DNA of 64,000 bases from Parvivirga hydrogeniphila. Lineage in GTDB: Bacteria > Actinomycetota > Coriobacteriia > Anaerosomatales > Anaerosomataceae. The stretch lies in NCBI RefSeq assembly GCF_023371205.1, contig NZ_JAMCCO010000002.1, positions 249,501 through 313,500 on the forward strand. Direction: 5' to 3'. The notes beneath the pieces are model-generated. The model did no database searches and had not been told where the DNA came from. It saw only the letters and a list, made by a program, of their open reading frames with translations. Made by a program: the position numbers and the translations under genes. Below, one piece after another: positions 10,973 through 18,544 of this stretch; position 1 is the first letter of the stretch, and each line of letters opens with the position of its first letter.

Positions 10973-11002
10973 ACTGTAACACGGGTTACAATCCTCGCGC
11001 AA
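10973..11002 (-). promoter_or_regulatory. Candidate promoter of the nuo operon
   Basis: On the minus strand a -35-like TTGCGC (10997-11002) is followed after 18 bp by TACAGT (10973-10978), a common actinobacterial -10 form. It is the best promoter-like pair between nuoA and the terminator of the tRNA unit. Sequence resemblance only. Confidence 0.5.
10975..10990. promoter_or_regulatory. 16-bp palindrome overlapping the nuo promoter
   Basis: A perfect inverted repeat TGTAAC-N4-GTTACA covers the -10 box and part of the spacer. This is where a repressor would block RNA polymerase. Half-sites of the GTAAC/GTTAC kind also occur upstream of the Rex-like gene (39805-39839), which hints at a shared regulator. 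The binding protein is unknown. Confidence 0.5.
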
Positions 11003-11053
11003 GACTTCTTCGCGAGGCCAAGCCCGCGCCGCTCCGGCGTAGGGGGCACGCAA

Positions 11054-11080
11054 AGGGCCCGCTCATTACGAGCGGGCCCT
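11054..11080 (-). terminator. Intrinsic terminator after tRNA-Thr
   Basis: An 11-bp GC-rich stem (AGGGCCCGCTC and its complement) with a 5-nt loop, followed on the minus strand by a short T run (CCCTTTGCG). It ends the transcription unit that includes the tRNA and probably the upstream mdh-to-ricT genes, and it insulates the nuo promoter. Confidence 0.75.
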
Positions 11081-11090
11081 CTCGTTCCTG

Positions 11091-11166
11091 TGGAGCCGAC
11101 GAAGGGACTCGAACCCTTGGCCTGCGCATTACGAGTGCGCTGCTCTACCAACTGAGCTACGTCGGC
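11091..11166 (-). tRNA. tRNA-Thr (anticodon CGT)
   Basis: 76 nt including an encoded 3' CCA. The acceptor arm pairs GCCGACG with CGTCGGC. The D arm (GCTC-AGTTGGTAGA-GAGC type), anticodon arm GCGCA-CTCGTAA-TGCGC and T arm with GGTTCGAGTCC are all regular. Anticodon CGT reads ACG (threonine). The first ten bases of the tRNA also encode the end of ricT (Pro-Thr-stop), so the two genes overlap and RNase P cleavage would trim the ricT message. Confidence 0.97.
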
Positions 11167-12254
11167 GTATTCCCCGCATCCTTGTCCTGGCTCTTCGGTT
11201 TGCGCCGCCTCCGCTTGCGCGGTGCGGGGCGCTGTGCATCCGGCTGCTTCGGCGGCTCCGGAGCCGCGCTCTCCACCGGCCCTGCGGTCCGGCGCCGCCG
11301 CTTGCGCCTCGCTGGTGAGCGCTCGCCTTCCACAGCGGCTGCTTCGGCCTTCGCCACCGTCCCGGACGGCGCTGCGAGGCTCTCGAGCACCGCGGCGACG
11401 GCCGGCACGGGTGCTTGGATCGCCTCGGCACGGACCCTGCACGGACGTCCGCCCGCCGCGTCGCACTCCATCGCCGACAGCGGCACCTTGAGCTCGGAGC
11501 CGTCCTCGAGCTTGATGGCGACGATCTCCTTGGGCGTGTTGAGCGCCGCGACCTTGCCTGGCCCTTTCGGGGTTTCAACGATCGACCCGCACTTCGGGGC
11601 ACGCTGCTTGAAGTCCTTGTATGCATCGTACTCGTAGCGCAGACAGCACATCAGTCTGCCACACAGGCCGCTGATTTTCAACGGATTGAGCGGCAGGTCC
11701 TGCTCTTTGGCCATCCGGATCGAGACCGGCTCGAAGTCGCCGCGCATGCGCGCGCAGCACAGCTGCTGGCCGCAGTGGCCGACGCCGCCCACGATGCGCG
11801 CCTCGTCGCGGACACCGATCTGCCGCATGTCCACCCGCGTCTTGAAGGTCGAGGCGAGCTCGCGCACGAGCGCGCGGAAGTCCACGCGCTCTTCTGCCAC
11901 GAAGTAGAAGACCTTCTTCGAGCCGTCGAAGAGCGTCTCGACAGCCACCGGCTTCATGTCGAGTCCGTGTCGCTCCACCATCTGCCTGAAGGTCTCGAGC
12001 GCGCGCTCGTCTTCTGCAGCCAGCTCCGAAGCGCGTTTGACGTCGGACTCGTCTGCGAGGCGCACGACGGGCTTGAGCGGCGCGACGACCTCGTCATCTG
12101 CGACCTCCGTGCAGCCGAAGACGACCGTGCCGAACTCCTCCCCGCGCTCCGTCGAGACGATGACGGGATCGCCAGGCTGCGGCTCGGTTCCGGCGGGATC
12201 GAAGTACAACACCTTGCCAGCGTATGCGAGCTTCACTCCCACTACCGTGGGCAC
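11157..12254 (-). CDS. ricT: RicT/YaaT-family iron-sulfur regulatory protein (PSP1 domain)
   Basis: 365 aa. In Bacillus the RicA-RicF-RicT complex binds [4Fe-4S] clusters and stimulates RNase Y-dependent mRNA processing. The conserved cysteines are present: HCGQQLCCARMRGDF and LKISGLCGRLMCCLRYEYDAYKDF, near residues 155-200. The C-terminal 100 residues are a low-complexity Ala/Pro/Arg tail with two basic clusters (RRKRRRR and RKRRRRK) that could bind RNA or DNA. GTG 12254 is used and overlaps holB by 13 bp; the holB-ricT order is common. The stop codon lies inside the 5' end of the tRNA gene. Confidence 0.93.
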   Translation of the reverse strand: MPTVVGVKLAYAGKVLYFDPAGTEPQPGDPVIVSTERGEEFGTVVFGCTEVADDEVVAPLKPVVRLADESDVKRASELAAEDERALETFRQMVERHGLDMKPVAVETLFDGSKKVFYFVAEERVDFRALVRELASTFKTRVDMRQIGVRDEARIVGGVGHCGQQLCCARMRGDFEPVSIRMAKEQDLPLNPLKISGLCGRLMCCLRYEYDAYKDFKQRAPKCGSIVETPKGPGKVAALNTPKEIVAIKLEDGSELKVPLSAMECDAAGGRPCRVRAEAIQAPVPAVAAVLESLAAPSGTVAKAEAAAVEGERSPARRKRRRRTAGPVESAAPEPPKQPDAQRPAPRKRRRRKPKSQDKDAGNTPT

Positions 12255-13372
12255 TTGAGGACCTCCTGAAGATCGAACAGCATGGCCTCGATGGCCACCT
12301 GGGGGTTCACATTATACGAGACCCGCTCGCGCGCCGCTTCCACGGCCCGCACCGCGCGCACCGCGGCCGCCGGCGACATCACCCGAGCGACCTCCTCGAT
12401 CGCGTCGGCCTCGTCGGCGTTGGCGGCGAGGTCCTCGCGGCCCGCTCCCACAGCGAGCGCGTCGCGGACCCAGCTCGCCATCGATCCGAGCAGAAGCGCG
12501 ACGCTCTCGCGCTCCCTCGCCGTGAGCTCCCGCCTGTGCCGCTCCTCGAGCGGCTTGACCGACGCGTCCGTGCCGAAATACTCGCGTCGCTCCGCGATCT
12601 CGGCCGCCTGCGCCGCCTTCACGTCCTCGAGCGGCGCGCGCACCGCGGCCAGCAGATCACGGGCCGCGAGCAGCACGTCGTGCCCGTCCATGTATGGCAA
12701 CCGCTTGAGGATGTCGAATGCGAGAACACGTGTTGCAAGGAGCATCGGCGAGCGCAGCAGCGCCTCCGCCCGAGCGAGCACGCCTCCGGCGGCCGCGAGC
12801 GCAGCGCGCGCCTGATCGGGCGATGCGCCCGTCCGCTCGACGAGCAGCGCGACCGCGGTCGGCTCCGGAACCGGCGCGAACCGCACCACCTGGCAGCGCG
12901 ACGCCACCGTCGGGAGAACGGATTCGTAGGAGCGAGCAAGCAGCACGAGCAGGGCGCTTGGCGGTGGCTCTTCGATGGTCTTCAGAAGCGCGTTGGCTGC
13001 GCTCGCACCGAGCCGGTCAGCGTCCTCGATGACGTACACCTTCTTCGCGCCCGCAACCGGCCGCAGCCCGACGTCGTGCACGAGCTCCCTCGCTTGCTCG
13101 ACGGTGTAGCCCGCAGATCCCTGTGGCTCCAACCGGACGAGATCCGGGTGGCTCCAGTTCCACACGCGCGCGCAGGTGGGGCACGCTCCGCAGCCGCCGG
13201 ACTCGCACAGAACGGCGCACGCCAGGGCCTGCGCCATCAAGAGCGTGCCCGATCCCGGCTGTCCCACGAACAGGTACGCGTGCGACACCTTGCCCGACTC
13301 GACCGCGGCCTTCAGCCGCTTCGCGATCGGCCGCTGCAAGGCCACGCGGTCCCATGCACACCCGCTCGTCAT
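12242..13372 (-). CDS. holB: DNA polymerase III subunit delta'
   Basis: Clamp-loader subunit, 376 aa. It has an AAA+ fold with a Walker A variant GQPGSGTLLMA, a zinc module CESGGCGACPTCARV near residues 57-69, Walker-B-like VYVIEDADRLG and SRC motif VASRCQVVRF (sensor 1 and arginine finger region). The C-terminal half is divergent, as is normal for HolB. ATG 13372 overlaps tmk by 4 bp. The order tmk-holB-ricT matches many Gram-positive genomes. Confidence 0.94.
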   Translation of the reverse strand: MTSGCAWDRVALQRPIAKRLKAAVESGKVSHAYLFVGQPGSGTLLMAQALACAVLCESGGCGACPTCARVWNWSHPDLVRLEPQGSAGYTVEQARELVHDVGLRPVAGAKKVYVIEDADRLGASAANALLKTIEEPPPSALLVLLARSYESVLPTVASRCQVVRFAPVPEPTAVALLVERTGASPDQARAALAAAGGVLARAEALLRSPMLLATRVLAFDILKRLPYMDGHDVLLAARDLLAAVRAPLEDVKAAQAAEIAERREYFGTDASVKPLEERHRRELTARERESVALLLGSMASWVRDALAVGAGREDLAANADEADAIEEVARVMSPAAAVRAVRAVEAARERVSYNVNPQVAIEAMLFDLQEVLKCPR

Positions 13373-14016
13373 CGGCCGTCCTCGCCGATCCTGACACCGA
13401 TGCGCTCAAGCACCGGAGCCGCCAGGCGCGCGACCTCGCGCCACACGTCGTCCACCGACCCGCGGGCCACGAGCCGCACGCGCTCCGGCTCGGCCGCAGC
13501 GATAGCGGCATACCCGTCCCGTACCCGCTCATGGAAGGCGATCTCCTGCCGCTCCATCCGATCGGGCCCGCTGGCGCTCGCGGCCGCAACCCCTTCGCGA
13601 GGCTCGACGTCGAGCACAAACGTGAGGTCTGGGGCCAGTCCGCCTGTCGCCGCGTCGTTCACCGCGCGGACCAGGCCGAGATCCAACCCTCGGCCGTATC
13701 CCTGGTACGCGGTCGTGGAGTCGGCGTACCGGTCGCACAGCACGACTCTGCCGGCCTCGAGCGCCGGGCGGATGACCTGCGCTGTGAGCTGAGCACGGCT
13801 CGCCGCGAACAAGAACAGCTCCGCAACGGCGGTGAGCTCGTCGTGCGCGGGACCCAAGAGGATCTCGCGGATGCTCTCGCCGGTGAGCGTGCCGCCGGGC
13901 TCCCGGACGGTCACCGGCTCGACGCCGGCCCGCAGCAGCGCCTCGGCGAGCAGGCGCATCTGCGTCGTCTTGCCGGCGCCGTCGCCGCCTTCGAACGTGA
14001 TGAACACGCCGCTCAT
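13369..14016 (-). CDS. tmk: Thymidylate kinase
   Basis: Phosphorylates dTMP to dTDP for DNA synthesis, 215 aa. It has P-loop FEGGDGAGKTTQ, REPGGT (dTMP-binding) and the DRY motif in CDRYADSTTAYQGYGRG. These are the standard TMPK signatures in the right order and spacing. It overlaps the preceding fumarase beta gene by 4 bp and holB by 4 bp. Confidence 0.97.
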   Translation of the reverse strand: MSGVFITFEGGDGAGKTTQMRLLAEALLRAGVEPVTVREPGGTLTGESIREILLGPAHDELTAVAELFLFAASRAQLTAQVIRPALEAGRVVLCDRYADSTTAYQGYGRGLDLGLVRAVNDAATGGLAPDLTFVLDVEPREGVAAASASGPDRMERQEIAFHERVRDGYAAIAAAEPERVRLVARGSVDDVWREVARLAAPVLERIGVRIGEDGR

Positions 14017-14576
14017 GCGCGCTCCTCGTGAGTGCCTCTCGCACCGGAAGCATAGAGGTCCCGCCCGCGTGCGTCGATGCCGACGAACACCGGCAGGTCG
14101 CGGACCTCGAGGCGGATCAGCGCTTCGGGACCAAGCTCGCGGTACGCCACGGTCTCAGCGCTCACGACCCGCTCGCCGAGAAGCGCCGCGGCGCCGCCGA
14201 CGGCCACGAGGTACACGGCCCCCGTCTCCGCGCACGCGAGGCGCACCGCTTCGCTGCGCGGGCCCTTGCCGATCGTCGCGACGATCCCAGCGCGCAGGAG
14301 CTCGGACGTCCAGGCGTCCATGCGGCTCGCCGTCGTCGGGCCGACGGAACCGGCCGGCCTTCCGGGCCTGGGAGGCGTCGGACCCGCGTAGAACAACGCC
14401 TGGCCCGCGAGGCCGTACGGGAGCTCGCCGGTCCGCGCGAGCTCTGCTGCCAGCCTCTCATGCGTGGCGTCCCGCGCCGTGAACAGCACGCCCGAGAGCA
14501 CGACCTCGTCGCCCGCGACGAGACCGCGAAGCACGTCTCTTTCGTCAGGCAGCAGAATCCGGACGGGCTCACGCAT
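14013..14576 (-). CDS. Class I fumarate hydratase, beta (C-terminal) subunit
   Basis: 187 aa, matching the Fumerase_C domain of iron-sulfur-dependent hydro-lyases, which interconvert fumarate and malate. Visible signatures are GDEVVLSGVLFTARDATHERL, YAGPTPPRPGRPAGSVGPTTASRMD and GKGPRS. The partner alpha subunit is at 16002-16847; an MFS gene sits between them, overlapping both. L(+)-tartrate dehydratase has the same architecture, but adjacent malate dehydrogenase favours fumarase. Confidence 0.9.
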   Translation of the reverse strand: MREPVRILLPDERDVLRGLVAGDEVVLSGVLFTARDATHERLAAELARTGELPYGLAGQALFYAGPTPPRPGRPAGSVGPTTASRMDAWTSELLRAGIVATIGKGPRSEAVRLACAETGAVYLVAVGGAAALLGERVVSAETVAYRELGPEALIRLEVRDLPVFVGIDARGRDLYASGARGTHEERA

Positions 14577-16005
14577 CTGCCACCTCCGCCGACGCAGCCG
14601 GGCGCCGCCACTCCAGCCGGCGGTACCCGTTCCATGCAGCAGCGAGCACGAGCGCCGAAGCCAAGAGCAACGTGAGCCGCGGCCCTGAGAGCCAGACGTG
14701 TGCAGGATCGATGCCGCGAGACTTCACGAGCGCCGCTATCGCCGCGTTGACGAGGTCGCCCAGGGGCGCCACCACGGCCATCGACACCAGCAGCGACACG
14801 CGCACCACCGCATCGAGCGCGGTGAACACCCTGCCGCGCAGCTCGTCGGAGACGGTGAGCACGACGTAGGTGTTGCCCGTGACGCTCAAGGCGGCGATGC
14901 ACAGCCCGGCCACGAAGGCGAACACCGCCGCGATCCAGTACGCGCTCGACAGCGCGAAGACCACCATCCCTGCCCCGAACACGCTCACCGCGCCCAAGAA
15001 GAGCGCCTGCAGCGGGATCCGTCCGGTCAGCCGCGGCACGAGAAGCGCGCCGGCGACCATCCCGAACGCGATGAACACGAGCATGAACGTCTGCGGGGCC
15101 GCGACGAGCCGGCGGAACAGCTCGATGCGGTCGAGGAACGGAACGCCCCCGACGAGATTGCTCTGCACGTGCACCAGGCCCACCGAGATGAGCGACCCGC
15201 CGCCCATGAGCGCGAGGGCCACGGTCACGAGCAGGCCACGGAGCTCCACGCGCTCTTTCAAGAACCGGAACGACTCCACGACGTCGCGGCCGATGAGCGT
15301 GAGGTCGAAGCGCCGGGCCTCGCCTGCACGTGCGCGGACGCGGATGCTCAGCACGAAGGCCGCTGAGGTCACGAAACTGAGCGAGTTGAGCACGACACCT
15401 GCGCGCGGACCGAGAAGCGCAGGAGCAAGCGGGCCTGCGAGCGCGTCCACCACCGGCAGCTTCGCGCGCAGCACCGCGCGCACGATCGCCTCGAACGCCG
15501 CAAGGATGGCGCCGGAGGCCGTCAACCCGATGAGCATGCTCGCCTGCTGCGTCGTGTACGAGAGCCCGTTCGCGACGGCGATGTCCTCCTCGTCGACGAG
15601 GTACGGCACGAGCGCGTTCTTGGCGGGGTTGAAGAACAGCGAGGCCATCTCCATGAAGAACACGATCGCGTAGATGACGGCAAGCGAGTTCGTGAACAGC
15701 AAGCCGAGCGTGAGCACGGCCCGGACGGCGTCGCACACGATCATCAGCACGCGGCGGTCGAACCAGTCGACGAACACCCCGACGAACGAGCTCAACAGAA
15801 GCGACGGCAGGATCTTGACGATCATGATGCCCGCGACTGCAGACGCCGATCCGCCGGACAGCGTCGTGACGAGCGGGATGAGCAGACCGATGACGAGCCA
15901 GTCGCCGATACCGCTCACGAACTGGCTGATCCACAGCCGGCGGAACCGCTTGTTCTTCAACAGCGGGCCGTAGCGTGCGCTCGACAGGTCCACCAGGGCC
16001 GTCAC
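14569..16005 (-). CDS. MFS transporter (efflux type)
   Basis: 478 aa with about 12 membrane segments. The N-terminus KNKRFRRLWISQFVSGIGDWLVIGLLIPLV resembles the MFS_3/enterobactin-exporter-like permeases, as does the loop FVDWFDRRVLMIVCDAVR. The substrate cannot be inferred. I used GTG 16005, which overlaps the fumarase alpha stop (GTGA); the open frame extending further 5' is antiphase to the fumarase gene. Its place between two fumarase subunit genes is odd and might indicate a dicarboxylate-related role, but efflux proteins of this type rarely carry such substrates. Confidence 0.85.
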   Translation of the reverse strand: MTALVDLSSARYGPLLKNKRFRRLWISQFVSGIGDWLVIGLLIPLVTTLSGGSASAVAGIMIVKILPSLLLSSFVGVFVDWFDRRVLMIVCDAVRAVLTLGLLFTNSLAVIYAIVFFMEMASLFFNPAKNALVPYLVDEEDIAVANGLSYTTQQASMLIGLTASGAILAAFEAIVRAVLRAKLPVVDALAGPLAPALLGPRAGVVLNSLSFVTSAAFVLSIRVRARAGEARRFDLTLIGRDVVESFRFLKERVELRGLLVTVALALMGGGSLISVGLVHVQSNLVGGVPFLDRIELFRRLVAAPQTFMLVFIAFGMVAGALLVPRLTGRIPLQALFLGAVSVFGAGMVVFALSSAYWIAAVFAFVAGLCIAALSVTGNTYVVLTVSDELRGRVFTALDAVVRVSLLVSMAVVAPLGDLVNAAIAALVKSRGIDPAHVWLSGPRLTLLLASALVLAAAWNGYRRLEWRRPAASAEVADA

Positions 16006-16847
16006 GCGCCCCTCACCTCCACAGACGTCGCGCGCATCGCGCAGCAGCCGAGGTTGACGGCCACAGGCAGCGCAGCGATGTGCGACGGCGCCGAGACGAG
16101 CCGCACGCCGAGCGCGGTCGTGCTGCCGCCGAGGCCGGCCGGCCCGATGCCGGTGGCGTTGACGGCCACGAGGATGCGCGCCTCGAGATCGCGGACGCGA
16201 GGATCGGCAGCAGGCGCATCGAGCGGCCGCAGGAGCGCTCGCTTCGAGAGCTTGCCCACGGTGTCGAAGGTCCCGCCGACCCCGACGCCGATGACGAGCG
16301 GCGGGCATGCGGACGCCCCTTTCGCTTCCACGGCGCGCACCACTGCATCCACGACGCCGTCTTCGCCCGCGCTCGGCGGAAGCATCTGCACGACAGAGGC
16401 GTTGTCCGAGCCGCCGCCTTTCAGCATGACGTGGACGGTCGCCCCGCTTCCCGGACGCCACGACACGTCGAGGAGCGCCGGCGTGTTGTCGCCGGTGTTC
16501 GTGCGGTCGAGAAGCGCGTCTTTGACGACGCTCATGCGAAGCCCGCTCTCGCGGTAGGCGTCGCGCACCGCGGCGTCGATCGCCTCAGGCAGTCCGGCAG
16601 GCACGCACTCGTCCTCGCCTGCCTCGACCCACACCCAGACGGTCCCGGTGTCCTGGCACAACGGCGCGGCGTCGCGTTCGGCGACGGCCGCGTTCTCAAG
16701 CAGCATCTCGATGACGCGCCGGCCCCGCTCGGAGGTCTCCGAGCGCAGCGCCTGCTCCAGCGCTGAGCGGACGTCCGGGCGAAGCGAGCAGGCGAGGCGC
16801 GCAACGGCCTCTTTGACGGCGTCAGCGATGGCGCGCGTCGAGAGCAC
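16002..16847 (-). CDS. Class I fumarate hydratase, alpha (N-terminal) subunit
   Basis: 281 aa, Fumerase family. It supplies the cysteines of the catalytic [4Fe-4S] cluster: LCQDTGT, SACPPLVIGVGVGGTFD and NLGCCAMR. It also carries the family signatures TNTGDNTPA and MLKGGGSDNAS. The start is GTG 16847, one base after the mdh stop. With the beta subunit and Mdh it forms the malate-fumarate segment of the TCA cycle, usable in the reductive direction in an anaerobe (inference). Confidence 0.92.
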   Translation of the reverse strand: MLSTRAIADAVKEAVARLACSLRPDVRSALEQALRSETSERGRRVIEMLLENAAVAERDAAPLCQDTGTVWVWVEAGEDECVPAGLPEAIDAAVRDAYRESGLRMSVVKDALLDRTNTGDNTPALLDVSWRPGSGATVHVMLKGGGSDNASVVQMLPPSAGEDGVVDAVVRAVEAKGASACPPLVIGVGVGGTFDTVGKLSKRALLRPLDAPAADPRVRDLEARILVAVNATGIGPAGLGGSTTALGVRLVSAPSHIAALPVAVNLGCCAMRATSVEVRGA

Positions 16848-16848
16848 G

Positions 16849-17784
16849 TCACTCCCCGAGGCCGAGGGCGGCGATGCCCTGCGAGACGCCAGCGGCCGAG
16901 GCGCGCAGCGCAGCGAGCTCATCGTCGGCAAGATCGAGCTCGAGCACCTCGACGACGCCCTCGGCACCGATGACGGCAGGCACGCCGACGCTCACGCCGC
17001 GAAGCCCGTACTCGCCGTCGAGCACGGCGCACGTCGGCATGACGCGCCGGGCGTCTGTCAGCACCGCCTCCACCATCGCCGCTACCGACGCGCCTGGAGC
17101 GTAAAACGCGCTCCCGGACTTGAGCAGCGCGACGACGTCTGCCCCGCCGTTCACCGTGCGACGCACGACCTCCTCGATCGCGTCTGGCGCGAGCACCTCA
17201 CAAAGCGGCCTGCCAGCGACGGTCGCGCGGCCCACGAGCGGCAGCATCGTGTCGCCGTGGGCGCCGATCACCATCGCATCGACGTCCGCGACAGGCACTC
17301 CCGCCGCCTCGGCGATCGCATGCGCGAACCGCGACGAGTCGAGCACGCCGCCCATGCCAAGGACCCTGCCGCGCGGCATCCCGGAGATCCTCCACGCCAG
17401 GTAGGTCATGACGTCGAGCGGGTTCGTCACGCAGATCACGACGGCCGTCGGCGCCACCCGCACGACCTCGGTGATGACCGAGCGGACGATGTCGCCGTTG
17501 GTCTTCAGCAGGTCCTCCCGCGTCATGCCGGGCCTGCGCGGCAGTCCCGCCGTGATGACGACGACGTCCGAGCCTTCGCACTCGTCGTAGCCGTTCGTCC
17601 CGACCACGCGCACGTCGAAGCCGCCGACGCGCCGGGCGTGCATCATGTCGAGCGCTTTTCCCTGCGGGACGCCGTCCGCGACGTCCACGAGCACGACGTC
17701 TGCGGCTTCCTTGAGCGCGAGCAAGTACGCGGCGGTCGCGCCGACCTGGCCTGCTCCGACGATCGTGACCTTGCGACGCGACAC
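16849..17784 (-). CDS. mdh: Malate dehydrogenase (LDH-like family)
   Basis: 311 aa. It has Rossmann motif IVGAGQVGAT, substrate-binding loop AGLPRRPGMTRED (the PRRPGMTR form that marks malate rather than lactate dehydrogenases), NPLDVMTYLAW and catalytic His in GAHGDTMLP. I prefer GTG 17784 because GGGAG lies 6 bp upstream and homologues start at this point; an extension to 17841 is possible. It is the first gene of the mdh-fum-MFS-fum-tmk-holB-ricT chain. Confidence 0.94.
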   Translation of the reverse strand: MSRRKVTIVGAGQVGATAAYLLALKEAADVVLVDVADGVPQGKALDMMHARRVGGFDVRVVGTNGYDECEGSDVVVITAGLPRRPGMTREDLLKTNGDIVRSVITEVVRVAPTAVVICVTNPLDVMTYLAWRISGMPRGRVLGMGGVLDSSRFAHAIAEAAGVPVADVDAMVIGAHGDTMLPLVGRATVAGRPLCEVLAPDAIEEVVRRTVNGGADVVALLKSGSAFYAPGASVAAMVEAVLTDARRVMPTCAVLDGEYGLRGVSVGVPAVIGAEGVVEVLELDLADDELAALRASAAGVSQGIAALGLGE

Positions 17785-17882
17785 GGGCGCTCCCTTCGTC
17801 GTGACGGCGTGCGGGATCGAGCCGGCTGGCTCGGGGAGCATTCTAGCACTCGAACGGGTCGCTCGCGTCCGGACTGAGCGCG

Positions 17883-18467
17883 CTACGAGAGGTCGGCGAG
17901 GTAGTCGGTCTCGGGCTTCTCGCCGCGGTGCCGCGCCAGGCGCTGCTTCAAGATGAGAGGCGGCTCCAGGTCGGGCGCGCTGGCGTCGATCGGCGGCGCC
18001 GGGACCGGCACATCGGCCAGCACGAGGTCCTCGGTGCCGAACGCCTCAGCGACCACTTCCCCGGCCACGACGATCGCGCTCCCGCCGTGACCGGGCGCTC
18101 CGATATCGCCGCCGCCGTGCTCTGCGACGATGACGATGCTCGCCACTGAGACAGATGCCGCGATGGCGAGCTCAAGCACGCCTTCTGCCTGCAGCTCCGA
18201 TTCAGACCCCGCCATGAGCACGAGCGCTGCCGGCCGCTCGCGTCGCGCCTTCGCAAGCTCCACAGGATCGATCGCGGCGTCGCCTTCGAGCACGACGACC
18301 GTGCCGAGCAGGTCGATGCCGTCAAGCAACGGAGATTCGCCGCCCACAGGAGCGGCGATGAGGACCTCGGCGCCCTGGGCGACCGCGCGCGCCCTCAGTT
18401 CAGCGAGCGACCGCGCCTGCGAGTCCCGGTCGGCGCGGATCGCGGACTGCAAGACGGCGACCCTCAT
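17883..18467 (-). CDS. Truncated/degenerate nitrilase-superfamily-like protein
   Basis: 194 aa. The N-terminus MRVAVLQSAIRADRDSQ and the region GGSAIVVAGEVVAEAF...EDLVLADV resemble the first and last beta strands of carbon-nitrogen hydrolases. The middle is much shorter than in that family (usually 260-300 aa) and I see no Cys at all, so the catalytic Glu-Lys-Cys set is not present. It may be a non-catalytic relative. It lies between mdh and topA on the same strand. Confidence 0.55.
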   Translation of the reverse strand: MRVAVLQSAIRADRDSQARSLAELRARAVAQGAEVLIAAPVGGESPLLDGIDLLGTVVVLEGDAAIDPVELAKARRERPAALVLMAGSESELQAEGVLELAIAASVSVASIVIVAEHGGGDIGAPGHGGSAIVVAGEVVAEAFGTEDLVLADVPVPAPPIDASAPDLEPPLILKQRLARHRGEKPETDYLADLS

Positions 18468-18544
18468 GACGACCTCCTCGTGACTTCAGTGAAGCGTGCA
18501 TACAGTGGATGCCCGAAACCAGCGTTCCCCTCACGCGCCCGCCG

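Noticed and set aside
14576-17784. Longer N-termini for the MFS, fumarase alpha and malate dehydrogenase proteins.
   Set aside because: The extra residues come from reading the previous gene in another frame or lack family similarity; the shorter GTG starts give normal lengths and tight overlaps.
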